A stretch of 64,000 bases of DNA from Oscillospiraceae bacterium (GCA_015065385.1 SVQK01000097.1:55516-119515), one strand, 5' to 3'. Positions 53,701 through 62,168 are shown, counted from the stretch's first letter. The notes: generated by a model not told the origin, from the letters alone. Made by a program: numbers and translations.

Positions 53701-54687
53701 TCAGAGCGTTATTCTCCCCTGCTCGTACATCGTGAGCATGAGATCCGCGGTGGCCTTGACGGAATCGAGGTTGTTGCGGAACGGACGTCCTTCGGCGAGG
53801 CAGCCGTAGAAATCCGAAATACAGGCGGTGTGCCCGGTGCCCCAGTATTTCTTGCCGAGGGTTTCGGGGACCTCGAAAGTCCTGTGCTCCACGGTATTCC
53901 CGGACCGGATCTCCATAGCGTCGGATTCCAGCCGTACCGTCGACCGCTCGAAGTGGAGCTCGATCAGCACGGGCGCGTCCTGCGTGTAGGCCGTAGTCGC
54001 GTAGAACAGCACCGGACGTCCGCCGAGCTTCAGATACGCCTCCACGGTGTCCTCCACCTCGATGGCATCCCGCAGATGATGGTTCGCCATGTGCGTTTCG
54101 ACCGCGTCCGCAGGGCCGAAAAGCTGTACCAGCAGATCGAGCGTGTGAACGGACTGATTGATGAGAACGCCTCCGCCCTCGGTCGCCCACGTTCCGCGCC
54201 ATCCGCTGTCCCGGTAATAGGGAGCCTCGCGCTTCCATGTGACGAACGCCCGCCCGCCGAGCAGGTCTCCGTACGTCCCCTCCGCGATCAACAGCTTTGC
54301 CGCTTCCACGTTGGGATTGTAGCGGTTCTGGAAGCAGATCCCGAGGGGAACCTTCGCCGCGGCCTCCTCGAGCAGTTCCCACTGATCCCGGCTGATGACC
54401 GGCGGCTTTTCGGAGAATACGGCAAGCCCGTGCTCGGCCGCTTTCTTCGCCATGGGCGCGTGGAGGTAGTGCGGCGTACACAGATGGACGGAATCCAGCT
54501 CGTTTTCCGCGTCAAGAAGCGCGTCCATGGAGGGATACGCCCGGCATCCGTACTTGGCTGCCATAGCTTGGGCGCGTTCCGGACGGATATCGGCGCACGC
54601 GGTCAGGATCGTATCCGGCAGGGCTGAAAGAACGGAGGCGTGAACCTGCGCGATGCCCCCGCATCCGATGATTGCAACTCGAAACAT
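53701..54687 (-). CDS. Gfo/Idh/MocA family oxidoreductase
   Basis: 328 aa. Rossmann GCGGIAQ motif ('FRVAIIGCGGIAQVHASVL'), 'VHLCTPHYLHAPMAKKAAEHGLAVFSEKPP' with the catalytic Lys, and 'GGGVLINQSVHTLDLLVQLFG' in place of the usual GG..D.G.H (the Asp position is Gln/Ser here, HT retained). It probably oxidises or reduces a sugar or amino sugar with NAD(P). Single gene under an extended -10 promoter. Confidence 0.92.
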   Translation of the reverse strand: MFRVAIIGCGGIAQVHASVLSALPDTILTACADIRPERAQAMAAKYGCRAYPSMDALLDAENELDSVHLCTPHYLHAPMAKKAAEHGLAVFSEKPPVISRDQWELLEEAAAKVPLGICFQNRYNPNVEAAKLLIAEGTYGDLLGGRAFVTWKREAPYYRDSGWRGTWATEGGGVLINQSVHTLDLLVQLFGPADAVETHMANHHLRDAIEVEDTVEAYLKLGGRPVLFYATTAYTQDAPVLIELHFERSTVRLESDAMEIRSGNTVEHRTFEVPETLGKKYWGTGHTACISDFYGCLAEGRPFRNNLDSVKATADLMLTMYEQGRITL

Positions 54688-54787
54688 AGTCTGACTTCAC
54701 CTTTCGGAACATGAAGGAGTACATGAAAAGAACGGCGTACGGCGCGCCGGCGTTCAAGAGATCCCATACAGATCGGGAGCCTGTATC

Positions 54788-54816
54788 AGTATAGCAGATT
54801 CCCCCGGAAAAGGCAA
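54788..54816 (-). promoter_or_regulatory. Promoter for the oxidoreductase at 53701
   Basis: Minus strand TTGCCT, 17-nt spacer, TATACT with extended TGC; about 100 nt before the ATG. Confidence 0.72.
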
Positions 54817-54862
54817 GAGCGGGACGAAAAAAAGCGCGTTCTTCTCCCCCAAATCCGTGCAA

Positions 54863-54896
54863 AAACCCCGGACGCTCTTGAAAGCAGTCCGGGGCA
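54863..54896 (-). terminator. Rho-independent terminator of the sortase operon
   Basis: Minus strand CCCCGGAC / GTCCGGGG stem (13-nt loop) with a T5 tail, about 50 nt past the sortase stop. Confidence 0.85.
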
Positions 54897-54944
54897 TGCG
54901 ATCGATATGGAGTTCAAGGCTCTCAGATTTTCGGGGTTGCGGAT

Positions 54945-55619
54945 TTACGGGGTATCGTCTTCGGGTTCCGCCCTCAGGCAGCGAACCGTGAGTCTCTGCG
55001 ACCCGCTGAACGTGCAGGTGAACAGGGAGAGATCCCACTCGTCGCTGATCAGGTCGCGCCCGGCGTTCGCGTTGATCACTTCGCTTCCCACCACTTTATA
55101 GAGGTAGGACTGACCTTCCACGTCGGTGAACAGCACCTCGTCCCCTTCTCTCAGCCAGTCGATCCGGCCGAGGTGGGAGATGTAGTTGTGTCCGCCGATG
55201 ACGAACCCACCGCTTGTCGGGGTCCCGTGATACCGCCCGGGAGAGATATTGATGGTCCGGTCGGTGCAGGTGGCCATGACGGGCAGTTCGCTCCCGGTCC
55301 GCGGGATCGTGAGAACGCCGATGTATTCTCGTCCGTCCACCAGAACCGTCTTCATTTCCGGCTCGGGAACCAGATTCCGCAGTCTGCGCTGTCCGGGCAG
55401 GGGATACTGGGATACGGGCGCTTCGGTTTCGGCTGGATCCTCTTCCGTTCCGGTTCCGGTCTGCTCAACTTCTTCCGCGCGTACTCTGGCCAGAAGGTCG
55501 GAGGTTGCCGCGGCGGCTTTGTTGTCCGTCCGGATATTTCTGAGGGTCAGCCCGGCCGCGCCGAGGATCAGGATCAGCCCGATCACCGCGACGACGGTCC
55601 CGAGTCTGCGCTTAACCAT
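54945..55619 (-). CDS. Sortase (class D-like)
   Basis: 224 aa. N-terminal membrane anchor 'GTVVAVIGLILILGAAGLTL' followed by a linker. The sortase barrel has the three catalytic residues in order: His in 'GGFVIGGHNYISHLGRIDWLREGDEVLF', Cys in 'DLSLFTCTFSGSQ' and Arg in 'RLTVRCLR'. It cleaves an LPXTG-like signal and links the protein to the wall. It overlaps by 8 nt the gene for a protein ending in IPKTG, so this is a dedicated sortase/substrate pair. Confidence 0.92.
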   Translation of the reverse strand: MVKRRLGTVVAVIGLILILGAAGLTLRNIRTDNKAAAATSDLLARVRAEEVEQTGTGTEEDPAETEAPVSQYPLPGQRRLRNLVPEPEMKTVLVDGREYIGVLTIPRTGSELPVMATCTDRTINISPGRYHGTPTSGGFVIGGHNYISHLGRIDWLREGDEVLFTDVEGQSYLYKVVGSEVINANAGRDLISDEWDLSLFTCTFSGSQRLTVRCLRAEPEDDTP

Positions 55620-56631
55620 TGCGTTCTCCGCTCTTCCGAAGCGCGAGGCCCACGACCACCAAAATCAGGCCGCCGATTCCGAGGATCGGCACGGGCCACC
55701 ACAGAAAACCGGTCTTCGGGATCGGCTCCTCGGGGATCTCCTCGTCCGGAGGGGCAAGGGGAGTGGGCTCTTCGGGAATGTCCTCTTCCGGAGGGAAATC
55801 CGGAGGCGTGAGCGGCGGGGGCTCATCCGGAGGAATCTCTTCATCCGGCGGAGGTTCATCCGGGGGCGGCTCGTCCGGCGGAGGCTCGTTCGGGACATGT
55901 CTGGTTTCGGGCTCCGTCTCCGGCTCGGTTTCGGGTTCCGTCTCCGGCTCGGTTTCGGGTTCCGTCTCCGGTTCCGTTTCGGGCTCGGTTTCAGGTTCCG
56001 TCTCCGTCTCCGTGTCCGTTTCGGTCTCCTCGGGTTCCTCTTCTCTCGTGTACTTCGGATAGACCGTCACATCGTAGTCCCATTCCCATTCGCCGGTTTC
56101 AGCGTCAGCTTCTCCCGCTCCGGGAACAAGCACGAGCGCGTAGGGCTGGAAATCATAGGTGACGTTGTCGTCATCGTTCCAGTCGTAGAAACGGAGCAGG
56201 TACAGGCCGGTCGGAACTTCTCCGAACGAAACGGTCCCGTTCGTCACATAGGAAGACAGGGCGGAGGTCAGAAGCGCGTTGTCCTGCCGCAGGACCTGCC
56301 ATGCCTCTCTGGCAATCGTGTCCCACGCGCGGGCGATATCGGCCTCGGTCCAGCCTTCTTGGGCGACCACTTCGAACTTGATGTCCGCAAGGGCGTCGAT
56401 GGGTTTATAGTTCACATGCTCCGCGTAGCCGGACACATCCGCGATCTTCCACGCGTATGCGGCTACCCCGTCTTCGTTCCTCACCGCTCCGGAAGGATCT
56501 CCGGCGCGGAACACCACGGTAAGCGTTCCCGTCTGTGGGCCTTCCTCCAGCCGTCCTTCGCCGAACACGGGAACGACGGTCAGACAGAGGATGAGCACGA
56601 AGATCAACGGAAGAAATCTCTTCTTGTTCAT
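55612..56631 (-). CDS. Sortase-anchored surface protein with Thr-Glu-Pro and Pro-rich stalk
   Basis: 339 aa from ATG 56631. Signal peptide 'NKKRFLPLIFVLILCLTVVPVFG'. A ~170-residue head with pilin/Cna_B-like features follows ('GTLTVVFRAGDPSGAVRNEDGVAAYAWKIADVSGY', 'SFGEVPTGLYLLRFYDWNDDDNVTYDFQPYALVLVPG'). The stalk is a (TEPE)n repeat, then a 'NEPPPDEPPPDE' segment. The C-terminal sorting signal is 'EPIPKTG' plus hydrophobic helix 'FLWWPVPILGIGGLILVVVGLAL' and basic tail 'RKSGERNG'. The following sortase overlaps it. The head resembles SpaA-type backbone pilins, so it could be a mini-pilin or adhesin. Confidence 0.87.
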   Translation of the reverse strand: MNKKRFLPLIFVLILCLTVVPVFGEGRLEEGPQTGTLTVVFRAGDPSGAVRNEDGVAAYAWKIADVSGYAEHVNYKPIDALADIKFEVVAQEGWTEADIARAWDTIAREAWQVLRQDNALLTSALSSYVTNGTVSFGEVPTGLYLLRFYDWNDDDNVTYDFQPYALVLVPGAGEADAETGEWEWDYDVTVYPKYTREEEPEETETDTETETEPETEPETEPETEPETEPETEPETEPETEPETRHVPNEPPPDEPPPDEPPPDEEIPPDEPPPLTPPDFPPEEDIPEEPTPLAPPDEEIPEEPIPKTGFLWWPVPILGIGGLILVVVGLALRKSGERNG

Positions 56632-56687
56632 CAATCAACCACTCTTTTCAATCGCAAAAATAACAACAGGGATACAGGGACACGGTA

Positions 56688-56716
56688 ATGATACCACATT
56701 CGGCGCCCGTTGTCAA
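56688..56716 (-). promoter_or_regulatory. Promoter for the surface protein-sortase operon
   Basis: Minus strand TTGACA, 17-nt spacer, TATCAT with extended TGG. Confidence 0.85.
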
Positions 56717-56792
56717 CCCATTTTTCCGAACTTCGCGGAACCGTTGACGCAGATTTGCGGCCTTTCGTGCGTCTTTTTCCCGGATTTTCCGG

Positions 56793-57428
56793 TCAGATCT
56801 CGGTGTACCCGGCGGTCGTGATGAATCCGTCGAGCTTGCGTCCGCTCTTGCAGAAGGGGCATTCGTCGCTCCGGTAGCTGTTGTAGGCCGAAAGGTCCGC
56901 GCTTGTGAAAATGCTGTGGACGGGGACGCCTCCGCTCTCGCCGACAGCCGAGAAGATCGCGCCGATCCCCGTGAGCGTTCCCCCGTAGTAGCGGATGCAC
57001 TCCGCGGCGCGGGCGAGGCTCCGTCCGGTGGAGACGGTGGAGAGGAGGAGCAGGACGTTCTTCCCCGTCACATAGGGCTGCATGTCGCTGGAAAAGGTCA
57101 GCTGGTTGTTGGAGTTGACCTGAGGCGTGACCACATGGATATCCGCTCCGCTGTTCAGGTTCCGCCCGGGAGAGGACAGGGTCCTCGCCACGAACGCGCC
57201 GATGATCTGGGTGTATTCAAGGCTGATGACGGTATCCACGGGCGTGTAGCGGAAATGGCCCGCCAGCTCGTCCGCGGCCTCCGACGCCATGGCGCAGTCC
57301 GTCCGCACCTCGGTCATGCTGAAATAGTTGTCCACATGGGCGTGGCTGGTGGCGTAGTGGCCGGGATAGATGGCCAGACGGATCTTTCGGTTCCCCTTCG
57401 CCGCAACCGTTACGCAGTTCATCAACAT
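56793..57428 (-). CDS. Phosphoribosyltransferase-like protein (orotate PRTase-like)
   Basis: 211 aa from ATG 57428 (GGGAGGAAA upstream). Type I PRTase core: '[37 protein letters not shown]', '[25 protein letters not shown]' and the PRPP-loop-like '[39 protein letters not shown]'. The loop reads STVSTGRS where classical PRTases have two acidic residues (DD/ED.(I/V).TG), so PRPP binding may be altered. The C-terminal '[22 protein letters not shown]' adds a CxxC. Not linked to pyrimidine genes; it may be regulatory or act on another base. Confidence 0.75.
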   Translation of the reverse strand: MLMNCVTVAAKGNRKIRLAIYPGHYATSHAHVDNYFSMTEVRTDCAMASEAADELAGHFRYTPVDTVISLEYTQIIGAFVARTLSSPGRNLNSGADIHVVTPQVNSNNQLTFSSDMQPYVTGKNVLLLLSTVSTGRSLARAAECIRYYGGTLTGIGAIFSAVGESGGVPVHSIFTSADLSAYNSYRSDECPFCKSGRKLDGFITTAGYTEI

Positions 57429-57486
57429 GGATGTTTCCTCCCTTGGCAGTCCGTTTTGTCCGGGTATTCCGGCATGTATCTGAATT

Positions 57487-57515
57487 ATTATACCACAGAT
57501 CCTTCCCGAGTACAA
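57487..57515 (-). promoter_or_regulatory. Promoter for the PRTase-like gene
   Basis: Minus strand TTGTAC, 17-nt spacer, TATAAT with extended TGG. It is about 70 bp from the divergent rubrerythrin promoter. Confidence 0.8.
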
Positions 57516-57562
57516 GCACTGGAGCGGGATTTTCCCGATCTTTTTCACTTCCGGGTTCCTTC

Positions 57563-57591
57563 TTGACAAAGCCCGCGGAATCGGGTATAAT
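57563..57591 (+). promoter_or_regulatory. Consensus promoter for the rubrerythrin gene
   Basis: TTGACA, 17-nt spacer, TATAAT; 34 nt before the ATG. Confidence 0.94.
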
Positions 57592-57625
57592 GAGAACATC
57601 CAATTTCTGTACAAAGGAGTCAGTT

Positions 57626-58288
57626 ATGAAGAAATTCAAATGCATCCTCTGCGGCGAGATCTTTGAGGCGGAGTCCCTCGAGGACGCGGTATGTCCCCTC
57701 TGCGGCGCGACCGGAGACGACCTCGAAGAGATCGTTGAGGCCGAAAAGCCGTCCAACCCCTATGCCGGGACCCGGACGGAAAAGAACCTCGAGGCCGCGT
57801 TCGCCGGCGAATCCCAGGCGCGGAACAAGTACACCTATTTCGCGTCCCAGGCGAAGAAGGAAGGGTTCGAGCAGATCTCCGCGCTGTTTCTCAAGACGGC
57901 GGACAACGAGAAGGAGCACGCCAAGCTGTGGTTCAAGGAACTGAACGGCATCGGCTCGACGGCGGAAAACCTCGCGGCCGCCGCGGACGGCGAAAACTAC
58001 GAGTGGACCGACATGTACGAGGAATTCGCCAAGGTCGCCGAGGAAGAGGGATTCCCGGAACTGGCGGCGAAATTCCGCGGCGTCGCGGCCATCGAAAAGC
58101 ACCACGAGGAACGCTACCGCGCCCTGCTCAGGAACGTCGAGGCGCAGGCAGTCTTCGAGAAGAGCTCCGTCAAGGTTTGGGAATGCCGGAACTGCGGCCA
58201 CATCGTCGTCGGCACGAAGGCCCCCGAGGTCTGCCCGGTCTGCGCCCATCCCCAGAGCTATTTCGAAATCAACGCGGAAAACTATTGA
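57626..58288 (+). CDS. Rubrerythrin with rubredoxin-type domains at both ends
   Basis: 220 aa from ATG 57626 (AAAGGAG upstream). N-terminal rubredoxin-like knuckles are '[25 protein letters not shown]'. A ferritin-like diiron domain follows with '[35 protein letters not shown]', '[10 protein letters not shown]' and '[13 protein letters not shown]' (EXXH ligand sets). The C-terminal rubredoxin is '[30 protein letters not shown]'. It reduces hydrogen peroxide in anaerobes. Classical rubrerythrin has only the C-terminal rubredoxin and 'reverse' types only the N-terminal one; this protein has both. Strong consensus promoter. Confidence 0.94.
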   Translation: MKKFKCILCGEIFEAESLEDAVCPLCGATGDDLEEIVEAEKPSNPYAGTRTEKNLEAAFAGESQARNKYTYFASQAKKEGFEQISALFLKTADNEKEHAKLWFKELNGIGSTAENLAAAADGENYEWTDMYEEFAKVAEEEGFPELAAKFRGVAAIEKHHEERYRALLRNVEAQAVFEKSSVKVWECRNCGHIVVGTKAPEVCPVCAHPQSYFEINAENY

Positions 58289-58311
58289 TCCGCGCGGCAA
58301 AGGAAAAAACG

Positions 58312-58356
58312 CTCCGCGTCTTCTCTCTTCACCGGAGGGAGGACGCGGAGTTCTTT
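58312..58356. terminator. Hairpin between convergent rubrerythrin and ceramidase-like genes
   Basis: CTCCGCGTC / GACGCGGAG stem (21-nt loop) with TTCTTTGCTT on the plus side. Confidence 0.75.
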
Positions 58357-58359
58357 GCT

Positions 58360-59664
58360 TCACGCGCCGATGATCCGCAGATTCTCATCGATCACGACCT
58401 GATCCGCGCGGTTGACCAGCGGATGCGCGCCGTTGTAGAGGAAGCAGCCGACTTCGTACCCGCCGCGCACGATCTGATCCTCCGTCGGAAGATACGCCTC
58501 GTAGCCGTTCGTGTTCGAAAGGCAGAGGACATAGCGGAACGGCGCGTAGGCGCGCAGGCGGAGGGAGGTCTCGGCGAAGATCTCGAACGGGAACGGCACA
58601 AAGAGCACGTCCCCGAGCGAAACCGCCGTCTGGGGGTAGGAAAAGTCGCTCCACGCCGGGCATCCCGCCTCGTATTCGTCCATCACCGCCCGGTAGTGGG
58701 CGTATTCGAGCCGCTGAATGTTGATGAGGGCGCCGGGATCGGCATAGGACGCGAGTTTGGCTTCCGCCTCTTCCCGGGGCGGCAGGGGCTTCCGCGGGAT
58801 CCGGACTTCCCCTTCATACACGGTCAGGTTTCCCGGAACAAACGGGCCGACCGCGCGGTACGCCCGGAGCGCATCGGACGCCGCGACTCCCCCGAGCTCC
58901 TCCACATGGCGGATATCCCCGACCGTCCGGCCGTTGGTCAGCCGCGGGCCCACGTCTCCCTGCGCGCCGTTCCAATACGCGGTCAGAACGCCGGTCTCCG
59001 CTTCGAGCCGGTCGGTCATGATCCCGGACCAGTCCCGGGTGATCTCGTGATTCCGGCCCGCCGCGGTTCCATGACAGCCGTAGTGGATCAGGTTGAGGAT
59101 CCCCCGCTTCGTCTGCGCGTTCCGGATCGAGACACAGGTCATCGTCGGATCATAGCAGCCCCACGGGTTCTGGCCGAGATCCACGGAGCCGTCCCGGTTC
59201 TGCTGGCGGCGGTTGATCCCGACCTGCGACGCGGCGCATCCGACCCCGATCTCAGCGGGCGCGAGTCCTTCGACGGCGCGTCGGGAGGCCCTCTCCATCG
59301 CGGGGAACAGGATCCCTTCGGCGTAGGGACGGTCCACATCCCCCCATCCCTCCATGCCGGACACGTTCGGAGCGGAATGGGTGTGGGTGGCTGAGACGAT
59401 CACCCGTCCGACGGGCAGGTCCATAGCCCGCGCGATCCTCTCCCGGATCTCCGTGCAGAGCGCGGTCCCGAAATCCCCCAGCGTCACGGTCAGAAGAACA
59501 GCGGTTTCCCCGCCCTGCCGGAACGCCGCCGCCGTCGCAGACAGAGGATCGTGGACGGATTCGCTCACTGTGTCGGGGGTGTAGCCGTAGAGCAGCGTTC
59601 CGACCTCCGGCGTGATGTCCTCCCGCGCCGCGCCCGCCTCAAACACAAACTCGTTCTTTTCCAT
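58360..59664 (-). CDS. Neutral/alkaline ceramidase-like hydrolase
   Basis: 434 aa, matching only the N-terminal catalytic domain of neutral ceramidases. Signature blocks are 'FEAGAAREDITPEVGTLLYGY', 'VIVSATHTHSAPN' (zinc HxH), 'ILNLIHYGCHGTAAGRNHEITRDWSGIMTDRLEAETG' (zinc His and catalytic region) and 'YWNGAQGDVGPR'. There is no signal peptide, so it would act inside the cell, unlike secreted ceramidases. Many bacterial homologues act on unknown amides. Strong promoter overlapped by an ACCGGTTT/AAACCGGT palindrome suggests sugar- or ligand-controlled expression. Confidence 0.86.
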   Translation of the reverse strand: MEKNEFVFEAGAAREDITPEVGTLLYGYTPDTVSESVHDPLSATAAAFRQGGETAVLLTVTLGDFGTALCTEIRERIARAMDLPVGRVIVSATHTHSAPNVSGMEGWGDVDRPYAEGILFPAMERASRRAVEGLAPAEIGVGCAASQVGINRRQQNRDGSVDLGQNPWGCYDPTMTCVSIRNAQTKRGILNLIHYGCHGTAAGRNHEITRDWSGIMTDRLEAETGVLTAYWNGAQGDVGPRLTNGRTVGDIRHVEELGGVAASDALRAYRAVGPFVPGNLTVYEGEVRIPRKPLPPREEAEAKLASYADPGALINIQRLEYAHYRAVMDEYEAGCPAWSDFSYPQTAVSLGDVLFVPFPFEIFAETSLRLRAYAPFRYVLCLSNTNGYEAYLPTEDQIVRGGYEVGCFLYNGAHPLVNRADQVVIDENLRIIGA

Positions 59665-59703
59665 GGTGAAGCCTCCGTATCGATAAGAGAGATTGCATCC
59701 TGT

Positions 59704-59732
59704 ATTATAGCAGAAAAAACCGGTTTTGTAAA
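59704..59732 (-). promoter_or_regulatory. Promoter for the ceramidase-like gene
   Basis: Minus strand TTTACA, 17-nt spacer, TATAAT with extended TGC. Confidence 0.82.
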
Positions 59733-59737
59733 CCGGT
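59719..59737. promoter_or_regulatory. Palindromic operator candidate over the ceramidase-like -35
   Basis: ACCGGTTT-TGT-AAACCGGT, 8-bp perfect arms. It includes the 12-bp palindrome AAAACCGGTTTT, of the kind bound by LacI-family repressors. It covers the -35 and lies 22 bp from the divergent promoter at 59760. Confidence 0.65.
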
Positions 59738-59759
59738 CGGAAAATCGCGTCTTTCCCGA

Positions 59760-59788
59760 TTGACAGAGAGCGGCGGATTTGATATAAT
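59760..59788 (+). promoter_or_regulatory. Consensus promoter for the oxidoreductase at 59889
   Basis: TTGACA, 17-nt spacer, TATAAT with TGA directly before. The roughly 100-nt leader contains CGGACCG...CGGTCCG complementary segments. Confidence 0.92.
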
Positions 59789-59888
59789 GTTCAAGAGAAA
59801 ACGGACCGGGCGGGTGTTTTTTGGGCAATCCGCCGTTTCCGGTCCGCCCCGCGCTCAGCACGGGAAGACATACGGAGGAGAACAAAAC

Positions 59889-61037
59889 ATGAAAAAGAAG
59901 CTGCTTTACGGACAGGTCGGCGGTTCCCTCGGCGCGTTCATCGGAGGCGTTCACCGGGTCGGGGCCTCGTTCGACGGCTATGCCCGCCTCGCCGCCGGCT
60001 GTTTCAGCCGCGATCCGGAGGCAAACCGGGAGACCGGGGAATTCTACGAGCTCGCTCCCGACCGGATCTATCCGGATTTCCGGACGATGGCCGAGGCGGA
60101 GGGCAGGCGGGAGGACGGGATCGACTTCGCCGTCATCACCACGCCGAACAACGCCCACTACGAGGCTGCCCGCGCGTTCCTCGAGAACGGGATCCATGTG
60201 CTCTGCGAAAAACCGCTCTGCTTCGAAGTGAAGGAGGCGGAGGAGCTGAAACGGATCGCCTGTGAAAAGGGCCTGCTCTTCTGCGTCAACTACTCCTATT
60301 CCGGAAACGTCCTTGCGAAGGAAGCCCGGTCCCTGATCCGCTCCGGCGTCATCGGGGAGATCATCAACGTCAACGCCGAATACCTTCAGGAATATCTGGT
60401 GGACGACGTCGGCGCGGGGGACGAAGCCATGGTGAAGCTCTCCTCATGGCGCAAGGATCCCGCCGTGGCCGGCATCTCGAACTGCGTGGGCGACATCGGC
60501 TCCCACATCGAGCACACCGTCGCCTACATGACCGGGCTGAAACTGAAGCGGGTCGCGGCGCTGACGGACACCTTCGGACAGCCGCTCGATCTGAACGCGA
60601 ACATCCTCGTGGAGTTCGAAAACGGAGCCCACGGGGTCTACAGCTGCTCGCAGGTCTGCGTCGGCCACATGAACGGGCTGACCGTCCGGATCTTCGGAAC
60701 GCTCGGCGCGATCGAGTGGGTGCAGGAGAATCCCAATGTGCTCTACGTCACCCTGAAAGGACAGCCCACGCAGATCTACAACCGCGGCATGGGATACATC
60801 AGCCCGGAGGCCGCCGCGTTCAGCAGACTCCCCTCCGGCCATCCGGAAGGCCTGTTCGTCGCGTTTGCCAACATCTATAAAGCCTTCGTCTCCGCCGTCC
60901 TGAAAACGGAGAACGGAGAGCCGCTCGGCCCCGAAGATCTGGACTTCCCGGATCTTGACGCGGGGATCGCCGGCGTCCGCTTCATCCACGCCTGCGTCGA
61001 GAGCGGAAAGAACGACGCGAAATGGGTGAACGTATAA
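59889..61037 (+). CDS. Gfo/Idh/MocA family oxidoreductase
   Basis: 382 aa from ATG 59889 (GGAGGAG upstream). N-terminal Rossmann region with 'YGQVGGSLGAFIGGVHRVG' (GxxGG in place of GxGxxG), 'FAVITTPNNAHYEAARAFLENGIHVLCEKPLCF' with the catalytic Lys, and 'AGISNCVGDIGSHIEHTVAYMTG' carrying the active-site Asp/His. The family of such longer members (~380 aa) includes glucose-fructose-type and inosose dehydrogenases. It diverges from the ceramidase-like gene across a palindrome, so the two may be co-controlled. Confidence 0.92.
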   Translation: MKKKLLYGQVGGSLGAFIGGVHRVGASFDGYARLAAGCFSRDPEANRETGEFYELAPDRIYPDFRTMAEAEGRREDGIDFAVITTPNNAHYEAARAFLENGIHVLCEKPLCFEVKEAEELKRIACEKGLLFCVNYSYSGNVLAKEARSLIRSGVIGEIINVNAEYLQEYLVDDVGAGDEAMVKLSSWRKDPAVAGISNCVGDIGSHIEHTVAYMTGLKLKRVAALTDTFGQPLDLNANILVEFENGAHGVYSCSQVCVGHMNGLTVRIFGTLGAIEWVQENPNVLYVTLKGQPTQIYNRGMGYISPEAAAFSRLPSGHPEGLFVAFANIYKAFVSAVLKTENGEPLGPEDLDFPDLDAGIAGVRFIHACVESGKNDAKWVNV

Positions 61038-61043
61038 GCGCAT

Positions 61044-61106
61044 AAAAACGCCCCGGCATGGAACGCGCATAAACAGGCCGTACCGTACCGGGGTGCGTTT
61101 CGTTTT
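61044..61106. terminator. Bidirectional terminator between oxidoreductase and methyltransferase genes
   Basis: AAAACG.CCCCGG ... CCGGGG.GCGTTTcGTTTT inverted repeat between convergent genes, T-rich on the plus side and A-rich at the other arm. Confidence 0.75.
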
Positions 61107-61136
61107 ATGACTTATGACAATGCGCCGGGGACAGGC

Positions 61137-61988
61137 TTACCGTCCGAGTCTTCCGGCCAGCTCCCGGACATAGGAGGCGTCCGCGCCGCAGCAGCCGCCG
61201 ACATAGTCCACAAAGTCGAGGGCGGGCATGACGTCGTCGGCGAAGACCTTCGCGCTGTAGGCCGTGGCCGTGCTGCCGTCGGGAGCGAGGATCGGCTTTC
61301 CGGCGTTCGGCTTGAAGATCAGCGGCAGACTCGTCTTCCCGACAAATTCCCGGATCACCGGAACGGCGAGATCCGGGCCGAGAGAGCAGTTCATCCCGAT
61401 GGCGTCGATCCCGACGGGCTCCAGCTCTTCGATCATGTCCTCCACGGAGTTGCCCATCATGGTCTTGCCGCGCTTCTCGAAGGTGAGGCAGCAGAACACC
61501 GGCACGCCGAATTTCTTCGCTTCGACCGCGGCGACCCGGAGCATGGTCAGATCCATGAAGGTCTGGAGCAGGATCAGATCCGGCCCTTCCTTCATCCCGG
61601 CCTCGAGCATTTCATAGTAGATCTCCCCCGCCTCTTCCTCGGTCATGTCGCCGTAAGGCTCGAGCATGGCGGTCAGAGGGCCGGCCGACAGCGCGATCCT
61701 TCTGCCGCTGCCCCTCAGCGTCTTTTTGGCGATGCGCACTCCCGCCGAAACCACCTCGGGAGCGGTGTAGGGGGAGGAGCGTTTGACTGCGGGTCCGTTC
61801 GCGCCGAAGGTGTTCGCAAGGATGATCTCCGCGCCCGCGTCCGCATAATCCGCCGTCAGTTCCGCGACAAGCTCCGGATGTTCGAGGTTGTAGCGCCATA
61901 CGGGATCCTTTTTCACCCCGTTCGCCTCCGCCTTGGCCCAGAGTGAGGTGCCGACCGCGCCGTCCATCAGAGTGATGCCTTGTTTCAT
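61137..61988 (-). CDS. Homocysteine S-methyltransferase family protein
   Basis: 283 aa TIM barrel. 'LMDGAVGTSLWAKAEANG', 'GAEIILANTFGANGPAVKR' (NTF motif), 'GMNCSLGPDL' and C-terminal 'DYVGGCCGADASYVRELAG' provide the three zinc cysteines (NC and GGCCG). It transfers a methyl group from S-methylmethionine, betaine or a methyl donor to homocysteine; the donor cannot be set. No cobalamin or folate domain is attached. Own promoter. Confidence 0.9.
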   Translation of the reverse strand: MKQGITLMDGAVGTSLWAKAEANGVKKDPVWRYNLEHPELVAELTADYADAGAEIILANTFGANGPAVKRSSPYTAPEVVSAGVRIAKKTLRGSGRRIALSAGPLTAMLEPYGDMTEEEAGEIYYEMLEAGMKEGPDLILLQTFMDLTMLRVAAVEAKKFGVPVFCCLTFEKRGKTMMGNSVEDMIEELEPVGIDAIGMNCSLGPDLAVPVIREFVGKTSLPLIFKPNAGKPILAPDGSTATAYSAKVFADDVMPALDFVDYVGGCCGADASYVRELAGRLGR

Positions 61989-62023
61989 GGGAGTACCTCC
62001 GTGTTTTCGAGTTTTCCGGCCTC

Positions 62024-62052
62024 ATTGTAGCATATTTTCCCCAGGATTACAA
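62024..62052 (-). promoter_or_regulatory. Promoter for the homocysteine methyltransferase gene
   Basis: Minus strand TTGTAA, 17-nt spacer, TACAAT with extended TGC. Confidence 0.75.
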
Positions 62053-62074
62053 GGGCATCTTTACGAAAAGGAAT

Positions 62075-62112
62075 GATGTGATTTAACGCATCGCGGGATA
62101 AAAGATCACATC
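62075..62112. promoter_or_regulatory. Inverted repeat upstream of the secreted CBM protein
   Basis: GATGTGAT-N22-ATCACATC, perfect 8-bp arms, 57 nt before the ATG at 62169. Possible operator or leader hairpin. No convincing promoter hexamers were found next to it. Confidence 0.45.
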
Positions 62113-62168
62113 CCTTTCACAATTTGGGCGTATGATGAAGCCATGCGCAAATCATGGAGGTACGATAA

